Positions 1-7,383 of a DNA stretch of 64,000 nucleotides are shown here, piece by piece (position 1 is the stretch's first letter; each line of letters begins with the position of its first letter). Source of the DNA: Paracoccaceae bacterium. Its GTDB lineage: Bacteria > Pseudomonadota > Alphaproteobacteria > Rhodobacterales > Rhodobacteraceae. The translations under genes were made by a program, and so were the position numbers. Under the pieces are notes generated by a model. The model saw nothing but the letters and a program-made list of their open reading frames with translations. It did not search any database and had not been told where the DNA came from. The stretch lies in assembly GCA_022448245.1 (NCBI GenBank), contig JAKVCO010000020.1:1-64000 (forward strand), read 5' to 3'.

Positions 1-1
1 G

Positions 2-244
2 CAGGGCTATGGCGATCTGCCGGTGTGCATGGCCAAGACGCAGTACTCGTTCTCGACGGATCCGAACCTGCGCGGTGCGCCGACGGGGCACTCTGTGCCT
101 GTGCGCGAAGTGCGCCTGAGCGCGGGGGCTGGCTTTATCGTGGCGGTCTGCGGTGAGATCATGACGATGCCGGGCCTGCCGCGGGTGCCGTCGGCTGAAG
201 CCATCCACCTGAACGCCGAAGGCCAGATCGAGGGCTTGTTCTAG
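2..244 (+). CDS. fhs: Formate-tetrahydrofolate ligase, C-terminal fragment
   Basis: This is the last 80 residues of a protein whose 5' part lies outside the window. The tail contains the TQYSFS stretch, the [18 protein letters not shown] segment and the ...[10 protein letters not shown] ending typical of formyltetrahydrofolate synthetase. The enzyme uses ATP to join formate to tetrahydrofolate, giving 10-formyl-THF in the cytosol. folD lies downstream in the same direction, so consecutive steps of the one-carbon pathway sit side by side. The assignment rests on a short but very characteristic C-terminus. Confidence 0.93.
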   Translation, partial: QGYGDLPVCMAKTQYSFSTDPNLRGAPTGHSVPVREVRLSAGAGFIVAVCGEIMTMPGLPRVPSAEAIHLNAEGQIEGLF

Positions 245-269
245 GACGCCCCGCATGCGGGGCTGTCCC
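244..269 (+). terminator. GC-rich hairpin after fhs
   Basis: A perfect 16-base palindrome (GCCCCGCATGCGGGGC, 248-263) begins right after the fhs stop codon, and flanking GGAC/GTCC pairs extend it. No U-run follows, so it is not a classic intrinsic terminator. It could stabilise the 3' end of the fhs message or help factor-dependent termination. Confidence 0.4.
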
Positions 270-312
270 GTGGCAGCCAGGGTATTTGCATGCGAATGCC
301 CGTTGCCACACC

Positions 313-395
313 GCGCCACCTGAGGCGCAGAATTAAGAAAGGGTCGGGTGGGCGGCTCTGTTTGCCTCACGGCAAAGGCGCCCGCCCACCGACCC
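313..395 (+). promoter_or_regulatory. Structured leader of the OsmC-folD unit
   Basis: Two hairpins occupy the 170-base gap between fhs and the OsmC gene. The first is a small GCGCC/GGCGC stem near 314-329. The second, at 341-395, is long: GGGTCGGgTGGGCGG on the left pairs with CCGCCCACCGACCC on the right (one bulged G), and a TTTGCC/GGCAAA stem with a 4-base loop nests inside. No U-run follows. The AAGGAG ribosome site of the OsmC gene starts a few bases downstream, so the fold could influence its translation. It matches no riboswitch consensus that I can recall. Confidence 0.4.
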
Positions 396-414
396 AAGCA
401 GAAGGAGAAGCACT

Positions 415-891
415 ATGACCCATATTGCCGAGATTTACTGGGAGGCCAGCGGCGAATTCGCCGAGGGCAGGTACTCCCGGGCTCACAGCTGGCATTTCGA
501 CGGCGGTGCTCAGGTTGCTGCATCTGCTTCTCCGGATATCGTCCCGGTTCCTCAGTCTCAGCCTGAGGCGGTGGACCCTGAGGAAGGTTTCGTGGCCGCG
601 CTTGCGTCGTGCCACATGCTCTGGTTCCTCGATTTCGCGCGGCGCGCGGGGTTTGTGGCTGAGAGCTACACCGACCATGCGGTTGGGCACATGGAAGAAA
701 CCGAAGACGGCGGGCTTTGGGTCGCTCGTGTGGATTTGAACCCCTACACGGTTTGGTGCGGCGATGGACCCAGCCAAGAGCAAGAAGAGGCGCTTCATCA
801 CGAAGCGCATGAGGCGTGTTTTATCGCCAAATCAGTGAAATCAGAGATCGTGGTCACGGTCAGCGAATATGCGGAGGCGGTCGAGGCATGA
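415..891 (+). CDS. OsmC family peroxiredoxin
   Basis: A 158-residue protein of the OsmC/Ohr superfamily, cytosolic thiol peroxidases that reduce organic hydroperoxides. The two signature cysteines are present: Cys66 in [12 protein letters not shown] and Cys135 in [13 protein letters not shown]. The [13 protein letters not shown] and N-PYTVW contexts are those of the short OsmC subgroup rather than Ohr. The start has a good AAGGAG site eight bases upstream. The stop overlaps the folD start as ATGA, so the two are translationally coupled. Its placement inside one-carbon genes is unusual; the true substrate cannot be told from sequence. Confidence 0.88.
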   Translation: MTHIAEIYWEASGEFAEGRYSRAHSWHFDGGAQVAASASPDIVPVPQSQPEAVDPEEGFVAALASCHMLWFLDFARRAGFVAESYTDHAVGHMEETEDGGLWVARVDLNPYTVWCGDGPSQEQEEALHHEAHEACFIAKSVKSEIVVTVSEYAEAVEA

Positions 892-1790
892 GCGCACAAG
901 TCATCGACGGGAAGGCCTTTGCGGCCAGTGTCAGGGAAAAGGTTGCGGGCCATGTGGCGCGCCTGAAGGAAGAGAACGGCATCACGCCGGGTCTCGCCGT
1001 GGTGCTCGTGGGCGAGGACCCCGCCAGCCAGGTCTACGTCCGTTCCAAGGGCAAAATGACGGTCGAAGTGGGTATGAACTCCTACGAGCACCGGCTTGAA
1101 GCCGATACGGCGGAGGCCGATCTGCTGGCGCTAATCGATCAGCTGAACAACGACCCTGAGGTGCATGGCATTCTCGTGCAGCTGCCGTTGCCCAAGCACC
1201 TTGATGAGGATCTAGTGATCAACTCCATCGATCCGGCGAAGGATGTGGACGGGTTCCATATCTCCAACGTCGGTCTGTTGGGCACGGGTCAGAAGAGCAT
1301 GGTGCCCTGCACCCCGCTTGGCTGCCTTATGATGCTGCGCGACCACCATGGGTTGCTGAGCGGTCTCAACGCGGTGGTCATCGGTCGCTCGAACATCGTG
1401 GGAAAACCCATGGCGCAGCTGCTGCTGGGCGATAGCTGCACGGTGACGATCGCGCATTCGCGGACGAAGGATCTGCCTGAGGTCGTGCGCGGGGCGGATG
1501 TGGTCGTGGCGGCAGTGGGTCGCCCGGAGATGGTGCCCGGCGACTGGATCAAGCCCGGTGCCACGGTGATCGACGTGGGCATCAACCGGATTGACGCTCC
1601 TGAAAAAGGCGAAGGCAAGACCCGCCTCGTAGGTGATGTGCATTACGAAAGCGCGGCTGCTGTTGCGGGCGCCATCACGCCCGTGCCGGGCGGTGTCGGT
1701 CCCATGACTATTGCCTGCCTTCTGGCCAACACCGTCACGGCGTGCTGCCGTGCGAATGGTCTGGCTGAGCCAGAAGGCCTCACGGCCTAG
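888..1790 (+). CDS. folD: Bifunctional methylene-THF dehydrogenase / methenyl-THF cyclohydrolase
   Basis: A 300-residue FolD of normal length. It interconverts 5,10-methylene-THF, 5,10-methenyl-THF and 10-formyl-THF with NADP in the cytosol. The active-site motif YVRSKGK places the catalytic tyrosine at 50 and lysine at 54; the folate-binding QLPLPKH stretch, the Rossmann [14 protein letters not shown] loop and the C-terminal [12 protein letters not shown] motif follow in order. The ATG overlapping the OsmC stop was chosen because the protein then begins in register with other FolD proteins; a longer in-frame opening runs back into the OsmC gene. It acts with the upstream Fhs. Confidence 0.97.
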   Translation: MSAQVIDGKAFAASVREKVAGHVARLKEENGITPGLAVVLVGEDPASQVYVRSKGKMTVEVGMNSYEHRLEADTAEADLLALIDQLNNDPEVHGILVQLPLPKHLDEDLVINSIDPAKDVDGFHISNVGLLGTGQKSMVPCTPLGCLMMLRDHHGLLSGLNAVVIGRSNIVGKPMAQLLLGDSCTVTIAHSRTKDLPEVVRGADVVVAAVGRPEMVPGDWIKPGATVIDVGINRIDAPEKGEGKTRLVGDVHYESAAAVAGAITPVPGGVGPMTIACLLANTVTACCRANGLAEPEGLTA

Positions 1791-1823
1791 CCTTCCTTGG
1801 CCCCGGGCTCTACCTCTGGGGTC

Positions 1824-4268
1824 ATGGAGCTTCCCGAGAAGATAGAGAGCTGGTTCAGCGCCAAGGGCTGGGCCCCGCATCCGCATCAGCGCGCCATGCT
1901 GGAGCGGGCGGAGGCGCCTGCGACGCTCCTCATCGCGCCTACAGGTGGGGGCAAGACGTTGGCGGGGTTTCTGCCGACGCTCGCGGACCTCGCGCGGGCG
2001 CCGCATGAAGGTCTCCATACGCTCTATGTCTCGCCGCTGAAGGCGCTGGCAGCGGATATCAAGCGTAACTTGCGCACGCCGGTTGAGGAGATCGGGCTCG
2101 ATATCCGGATTGAAGATCGCACCGGCGATACCACCGCCACGCAGAAGAAGCGGCAGCGTGTGGACCCACCGCAGATCCTGCTGACAACGCCTGAGTCTCT
2201 CGCACTGCTGACGTCTTACGAAGATGCGCCGCGCATGTTTCAAGGGCTCAAACGCATTGTGGTGGATGAGATTCATGCACTCTCGGAATCCAAGCGCGGT
2301 GATCAGCTGATGCTTGCGCTGGCAGCTTTGGAGACCATCGTGCCGGGGATCCGCCGGGTGGGCCTGTCGGCCACGGTCGAAGATCCTGAGGCCATTGCGA
2401 CCTTCCTCGCCAAACACCCCGAGCCTTGCGAGGTCCTTGCGGCCGACCCGGGCCCTCCTGCTGACATCGCGATGCTGGAAACTGACGAGCTTCCGCCTTG
2501 GGCGGGCGGCGGTGGGAAATACGCGATCCCGGCGATCCTTGAGGAGGTCAAAAAGCACAAGATCACGCTGATCTTCCACAATACGCGCGCGCAGGCGGAG
2601 CTTTTCTTCCACAACCTGTGGCTCGCCAATGAGGAGGCGCTGCCGATAGGCATCCACCACGGCTCGCTCTCCAAGGAGCAACGGCAGAAGGTCGAGGCAG
2701 CGATGGTGGAAGGGTCGCTCAGGGCGATTGTCTGTACCGGCTCGCTCGATCTCGGGATCGACTGGGGGGATGTTGATCTGGTGATCCAGGTGGGTGCGCC
2801 GAAGAATGTGAAGCGGCTGGTGCAGCGGATCGGGCGGGCGAACCACCGCTACAATGCGCCTTCCAAGGCGCTCCTCGTACCCGCGAACCGGTTTGAGGTG
2901 GTCGAATGCATCGCGGCTTTGGCGGCGGTGGCTGAGCATGATCTGGACGGCGATGGGCGCGGGCCGGGGCCACGGGACGTGCTCTGCCAGCACATCCTGA
3001 TCGCAGCCTGTGCGGGCCCGTTCGACGAGATGGCGCTTTATGATCAGATGCGCTCCGCCGGGGCGTTTTCGGGCCTCGCGTGGGAGGAGTTTGAGGCCTG
3101 CCTCGATTTCTGTGCCACGGGCGGCTACGCGCTGAGGGCTTATGACCGCTGGCAGCGCCTCAAGAAGCGCGAGGACGGTCTGTGGGAGCTGCGCGACCCG
3201 CGTGCGGCGCAACGCATCCGGATGAACATCGGGACGATCCAAGACACCGACACGCTGAAGGTGCGCCTGAAGAACCGCGGCGGCGGCAAACCTTTGGGAG
3301 AGGTGGAGGAGGGCTTCGCGGCTACCCTCACCCCCGGTGACACTTTCCTCATCGGCGGTCAGATTGTCCGGTATGAAGGGCTGCGCGAGATGACGGTGGA
3401 GGTCACGCGCCGCGCCTTCGATAAGCCAAAGATTGCGACGTTCCTTGGCACAAAATTCGCCACATCGACCCGGTTGACCCATCGCATCCTGCGCATGTTC
3501 CAAGAAGACGATTGGCCCGAACTCCCCGGTCACACGCGCGATTGGCTGAAGCTTCAGCGCGAGGTCTCCAAGCTGCCCGAAGCGGACCGGCTGTTGGTGG
3601 AAAGCTTTCCCCATGACGGGCGTGCGCAAACTGTCATTTATGGCTTTGCGGGGCGCAACGCGATGCAGACGCTGGGCCTGCTCGTGACGCAGCGCATGGA
3701 GGAGGCGGGCCTTGGTCCCATGGGTTTTGTGGCGACGGATTACGCCACGCTCATCTGGTCGCTTGATAGTGTGACCGAGCCTGCGCCCCTCTTTTCGCGC
3801 GAGGGGCTTGTGGACGGGCTGGAGACATGGCTTGCCGGGAACGCGGTGATGAAGCGGACGTTCAAGGTTTCGGCCAATATCGCGGGGCTGATCGAGCGGA
3901 ACTCGCCCCAGTCGCGTAAGACCGGCCGTCAGGCGACGTTCTCGTCCGATATCCTCTACGACACGCTGCTGAAGTACGATCCTGATCACGTGCTCATGCA
4001 AATCACGCGGGAGGAAGCGACGCGTGGCCTCGTGGATTTCGGTCGCATCGAGGAGATGCTGGAGCGGGTGGGGGACCGGATCGACCACCGGGTGCTGTCA
4101 CGCGTGACGCCGCTCGCGGCGCCGCTGTTCCTTGAGGCGGGCCGCGTGCCGGTGAAGGGCCTGGCGGATGAAAGGCTCATGGCCGAGGAGGCAGAGCGCT
4201 TGATGGAGACGGCGGGACTCGACGAGATCGATCAGCCCAAAGAGAAACGCTGGGCCGTTCCGTTCTAG
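1824..4268 (+). CDS. Ligase-associated DNA damage response DEXH-box helicase
   Basis: An 814-residue Lhr-like superfamily 2 helicase. Motif I (APTGGGKTLAGF), motif II (DEIH), motif III (SAT), the motif V region (TGSLDLGIDWGDVDLV) and motif VI (QRIGRANHR) occur in order, followed by the winged-helix and DUF1998-like C-terminal regions of the Lhr group. In other proteobacteria this helicase is encoded with an ATP-dependent DNA ligase, an exonuclease and PdeM; here only PdeM follows. The ATG start fits the family N-terminus (MELPEKIESWF); a TTG 27 bases upstream is less likely. The reverse strand also stays open over most of this gene, a GC-bias artefact. Confidence 0.92.
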   Translation: MELPEKIESWFSAKGWAPHPHQRAMLERAEAPATLLIAPTGGGKTLAGFLPTLADLARAPHEGLHTLYVSPLKALAADIKRNLRTPVEEIGLDIRIEDRTGDTTATQKKRQRVDPPQILLTTPESLALLTSYEDAPRMFQGLKRIVVDEIHALSESKRGDQLMLALAALETIVPGIRRVGLSATVEDPEAIATFLAKHPEPCEVLAADPGPPADIAMLETDELPPWAGGGGKYAIPAILEEVKKHKITLIFHNTRAQAELFFHNLWLANEEALPIGIHHGSLSKEQRQKVEAAMVEGSLRAIVCTGSLDLGIDWGDVDLVIQVGAPKNVKRLVQRIGRANHRYNAPSKALLVPANRFEVVECIAALAAVAEHDLDGDGRGPGPRDVLCQHILIAACAGPFDEMALYDQMRSAGAFSGLAWEEFEACLDFCATGGYALRAYDRWQRLKKREDGLWELRDPRAAQRIRMNIGTIQDTDTLKVRLKNRGGGKPLGEVEEGFAATLTPGDTFLIGGQIVRYEGLREMTVEVTRRAFDKPKIATFLGTKFATSTRLTHRILRMFQEDDWPELPGHTRDWLKLQREVSKLPEADRLLVESFPHDGRAQTVIYGFAGRNAMQTLGLLVTQRMEEAGLGPMGFVATDYATLIWSLDSVTEPAPLFSREGLVDGLETWLAGNAVMKRTFKVSANIAGLIERNSPQSRKTGRQATFSSDILYDTLLKYDPDHVLMQITREEATRGLVDFGRIEEMLERVGDRIDHRVLSRVTPLAAPLFLEAGRVPVKGLADERLMAEEAERLMETAGLDEIDQPKEKRWAVPF

Positions 4269-4364
4269 AGCGTCAACCTCGGACCGCGGTACGGCGGGCG
4301 ATCCAGCTTCGAGGCACTTTAGGCCAGCTGCATGGTTAGAGGGTTTGATCTGGCGTTCCCTGGC

Positions 4365-4396
4365 TCATCATCGCCGTGCCGGGGGGGCGACGATGA
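4365..4396 (+). promoter_or_regulatory. Inverted repeat in the pdeM leader
   Basis: In the 180-base gap between helicase and pdeM, TCATCATCGCC (4365-4375) and GGCGACGATGA (4386-4396) form an 11-base stem with one mismatch around a 10-base loop. It could be an RNA hairpin in the leader or an operator. No U-run follows. I see no small gene in the rest of this gap. Confidence 0.3.
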
Positions 4397-4448
4397 CGCG
4401 GCGCGCTTCGCGCTTGATTCCGCGTCAGCGCTGAGCGAAGAACACACC

Positions 4449-5111
4449 ATGAACAGGCATGAATTCTCACTGGTGGGTGCCGCTTTGGAAGCCCGTGCAA
4501 CGGGCGCGCTTTATTGGCCCGCTGAGCACATGCTCATTGTCTCAGATCTGCACCTTGGCAAATCTGCGCGGATTGCACGCCGCACAGGGGCGATGTTCCC
4601 ACCCTACGAGACGCGCGACACGCTTTCGCGCTTAGAAAGCGACATCGCGCAGACCGAGGCTAAGACGATTGTGTGCCTTGGCGATAGCTTTGATGACCTC
4701 GCCGCCGCCCAAAGCCTCGACGAAGAAGAGCGCCTGTGGCTCGCGCGATTGCAGGCAGGGCGGCGCTGGATCTGGATCGAGGGCAACCACGATCCCGGAC
4801 CTGTGGACTTTGGCGGCACCCATCTGGCTGAGCTTGCAACTGGCGCGCTTATCTTTCGCCACATCGCCGAAGAAGGTGCGACTGGTGAGATCAGTGGCCA
4901 TTACCATCCGAAGGCGCGCCTTCATGCGCGGGGCAGGGTCATCACGCGGGCTTGTTTCCTCTACGACGAGGCGCGGGTCATCATGCCGGCTTATGGCACC
5001 TATACGGGCGGGCTCCGTTCGGATGATGTGGCTCTGAATTCACTGATGCAGCCGGGGGCTTGCGCGGTGCTGACCGGCAAGCAAACCCACGTCATCCCGA
5101 TGCCGCGCTAA
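4449..5111 (+). CDS. pdeM: Ligase-associated DNA damage response phosphoesterase PdeM
   Basis: A 220-residue calcineurin-like metallophosphoesterase. The metal-binding motifs appear in order: SDLHLGKS (Asp33, His35), GDSFDD, GNHDP and GHYHPK. PdeM proteins are predicted nucleases or phosphoesterases that work with the helicase encoded just upstream in DNA repair. The ATG was chosen because residues upstream of it do not resemble the family and the region carries the leader hairpin. The last four bases overlap the 3' end of the converging LytTR gene. Confidence 0.9.
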   Translation: MNRHEFSLVGAALEARATGALYWPAEHMLIVSDLHLGKSARIARRTGAMFPPYETRDTLSRLESDIAQTEAKTIVCLGDSFDDLAAAQSLDEEERLWLARLQAGRRWIWIEGNHDPGPVDFGGTHLAELATGALIFRHIAEEGATGEISGHYHPKARLHARGRVITRACFLYDEARVIMPAYGTYTGGLRSDDVALNSLMQPGACAVLTGKQTHVIPMPR

Positions 5112-5842
5112 ATCACGCCGGCTTGCTCGAGCTCCGGGAGCCTTCCGCGGCTCACAGGAATGCGTTTCTCGTCAGCGCTGACGACGTAGTGCTTGCCGCC
5201 CTTGCGTTCGACATTCTGAATCGCTTCACGGACGACCCAGTGAGATCGGTGGGTAAAGAAGCCTTCAACACCGCCCATTTCTTCAACAGTATCAGCGAGC
5301 CGCATGCGCACGTCGTGCCTGCCGCAAGGAGTGACGACTTCCACGAAGTGATCTTTACCGGAAAGTCGTAGGATCGGCCCTGCTGTTCCCTCGAGGAGAC
5401 GTTTGGCGAGACGTGGCGCAGGCTCCAACTCGGCTTCTTCTATGGGCTCATCGCCATCGGTTGTGATCGCAAAACGCGCGCATGTGATGATGCCGCCCAA
5501 AAGATAACAGGCGAGCACAGCCTCCCAAGGCCCCACCGGGATGGGAAGCGGTGCGATGTAGGCCTCGACGACCGGATACATTGGAAGAACCACGATGGGA
5601 TGCATGATCACAAGGCGCCCAAGCTCCTCCTGTTTGTAGGTGAGGTCCGGCATGTATGTGTCGGCGATGCACATGGAGACCGCAATGATCAGCAAACCCC
5701 AGCCCACGATGCAGCCCCAAAAAACCGTGCGCTCTACCGTGTCAAACATCAGGTAGGTGCCGAATGGGCCCATGTAGCCGGCAACGGCCGAACCCAGAAC
5801 CCAGATGCCCAGGTTCTGAAAGTCGAAAACACGTTGGCGCAA
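5108..5842 (-). CDS. Membrane-anchored LytTR-domain regulator
   Basis: A 244-residue protein with about four hydrophobic segments in the first 135 residues (GIWVLGSAVAGYMG, FWGCIVGWGLLIIAVSM, IVVLPMYPVV, AVLACYLLGGIITC) and a LytTR DNA-binding domain at about 145-240 (ILRLSGKDHFVEVVT... FFTHRSHWVVREAI... RIPVSRGR). LytTR proteins bind direct repeats upstream of target genes; a membrane anchor instead of a receiver domain suggests direct sensing of an envelope signal. The only start codon available in the expected region is a TTG at 5842; the frame closes at a stop 39 bases further upstream. Its targets are not known. Confidence 0.85.
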   Translation of the reverse strand: MRQRVFDFQNLGIWVLGSAVAGYMGPFGTYLMFDTVERTVFWGCIVGWGLLIIAVSMCIADTYMPDLTYKQEELGRLVIMHPIVVLPMYPVVEAYIAPLPIPVGPWEAVLACYLLGGIITCARFAITTDGDEPIEEAELEPAPRLAKRLLEGTAGPILRLSGKDHFVEVVTPCGRHDVRMRLADTVEEMGGVEGFFTHRSHWVVREAIQNVERKGGKHYVVSADEKRIPVSRGRLPELEQAGVI

Positions 5843-5876
5843 CTGCGTAATGAGGTCCGAGACCCGAGCTCCGAAA

Positions 5877-5899
5877 TATAGTTAACGGGCTATACTATA
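5877..5899 (-). promoter_or_regulatory. Dyad and repeated CTATA upstream of the LytTR gene
   Basis: TATAG and CTATA arms separated by eight bases (5877-5894), followed at once by a second CTATA, lie 35 to 57 bases upstream of the LytTR start in an AT-rich patch containing GTTAAC. This is the probable promoter area and may include an operator. Spacing and arms were read by eye; no regulator is assigned. Confidence 0.35.
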
Positions 5900-5954
5900 C
5901 CTCTGAGACCACGCAACCGGATGGCGCGGGAGCTCGCGCATTTGCGACTCGGCG

Positions 5955-7274
5955 CTAGTGCTCGATTTGTTCTTCACGGACGAACATGTTTGCCCAGGCA
6001 CGATCGATCAGGCTCGGGGTCATCTGGTATGGGATGCCCTCGAACTCGCAGATGGAGATCATCTGGTCGATCAGGAAGACCGGCTGGTAGTTGGCGTAGA
6101 TGTTGTCGATCTCTGGGTACTTCTCACCCAAAAGGTAGATCAGCGCCTCTTCGTCGAGCGGCATGCCCTTCTTCTTGGCTACCAGTGCGAAGATCTTCAG
6201 GAAGTTCTCCTGGTTCGGGCCGTCGATCTTGATCTTGTAGAAGATCCGGCGAAGAGCGGCTTTATCGAAGATCTCGTTCGGGTGGAAGTTGGTGGAGAAA
6301 ATCACGAGTGTGTCGAAAGGCACCTCGAATTTCTCACCCGATTGCAGCGCGAGGATATCGCGGCTTTCTTCCAGCGGAACAATCCAACGGTTCACTAGCT
6401 TCTGTGGAGGCTCTTCCTGACGACCAAGGTCGTCCACGATGAAGATGCCGCCGGAGGATTTCAGCTGCAGCGGCGCCTGATAGGTGCGCGCTGTGGGATT
6501 GTAGACCAGATCGAGCATGTCGAGCGACAGTTCACCACCCGTGATCACCGTAGGGCGGTCGCAGCGGACATAGCGCGTATCAAAACGGTTCGCTGTTCGG
6601 CGCAGCGAGTTCGGATCATCGACCTCAGCTTCGGCCGCCGTGTGGACGATCGGGTCATAGACCGTGATCACCTGACCGGCGTATTCGATGGCGCGTGGGA
6701 TATAGATCTTGTCGCCCATCGCATCGCGAATACCGTTCGAGATCGAGGACTTACCGTTGCCGGGAGGGCCATACATCAGGCACGAACGACCGGCCGAAAC
6801 CGCGGGCCCGAGTTGGTCGAGCAGATCTTCCGGCAAAATCAGGTGGCCCATGGCGTCGACCAACTGATCGCGGGTCACTTGGATGTTGCGGATCGACTGA
6901 CGCTTTGTTTGCTCGGCATAGACGTCGAGCGGCACGGGCATGGCGCCGTAGTATTCGGACTGGGCGAGGGCGTCGTGCGTCCGGCTGCGGCCCGCATCCG
7001 TGAGCTGATAGCCCATCTCGCCACCGTTGTTGGCGTTGAGCGTACCCGTCGCTTCAAGGAGCTTCTGGCCCCGACAGATGTCGACGAGTTCTTGCACAAC
7101 CGGCACCGGCAAGCAGACGGCTTCAGACAAGTCCGTCACATTCTCAAGGTTCTTGCGGAACATGGTCTTCAGCAGGACATCCCGCATCATCACCATCGAC
7201 AGACGCATCTCTTCCAGGCGCTTCGGGGCCGGAGGAGCCATCACATTTGAAACCTGCATATTCATAGGCGCCAC
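5955..7274 (-). CDS. AAA family ATPase, unknown substrate
   Basis: A 439-residue protein with a Walker A motif GPPGNGKS at 169-176 and a Walker B-like GGIFIVDDLGRQ near residue 265, followed by an IFSTNF sensor 1 segment and an ALRRIFYKI arginine-finger region. The first 100 residues look like a winged helix (LSEAVCLPVPVVQELVDI... GYQLTDAGR). The protein is soluble. It lies between the LytTR gene (downstream, same strand) and a divergent membrane-protein gene beside the Tad locus. I do not recognise a named function; remodelling of a protein complex is inference from the AAA fold. GTG at 7274 is the longest start; ATGs at 7265 and 7259 are alternatives. Confidence 0.85.
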   Translation of the reverse strand: MAPMNMQVSNVMAPPAPKRLEEMRLSMVMMRDVLLKTMFRKNLENVTDLSEAVCLPVPVVQELVDICRGQKLLEATGTLNANNGGEMGYQLTDAGRSRTHDALAQSEYYGAMPVPLDVYAEQTKRQSIRNIQVTRDQLVDAMGHLILPEDLLDQLGPAVSAGRSCLMYGPPGNGKSSISNGIRDAMGDKIYIPRAIEYAGQVITVYDPIVHTAAEAEVDDPNSLRRTANRFDTRYVRCDRPTVITGGELSLDMLDLVYNPTARTYQAPLQLKSSGGIFIVDDLGRQEEPPQKLVNRWIVPLEESRDILALQSGEKFEVPFDTLVIFSTNFHPNEIFDKAALRRIFYKIKIDGPNQENFLKIFALVAKKKGMPLDEEALIYLLGEKYPEIDNIYANYQPVFLIDQMISICEFEGIPYQMTPSLIDRAWANMFVREEQIEH

Positions 7275-7383
7275 CCATTTGCTCGTGTTTGGGCAGCGAA
7301 ATATCGGGCCAATTGGGCATTTATGGGGCCTCGGTGCTCTGATATTGTGGCGTCAACACCGCCTTGGAGAGCGGGGAGAAAGC

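Noticed and set aside
313..395. ZTP or THF riboswitch for the fhs-folD leader
   Set aside because: The context is right, but the conserved ZTP junction sequences are not present and I cannot match a THF class from memory; kept only as an unnamed structured leader.
1212..4088. Very long open frame antisense to the helicase (and part of folD)
   Set aside because: It lies wholly opposite genes with clear motifs, its sequence is rich in Arg/His/Pro/Gln as expected from reverse reading of GC-rich codons, and no domain can be recognised.
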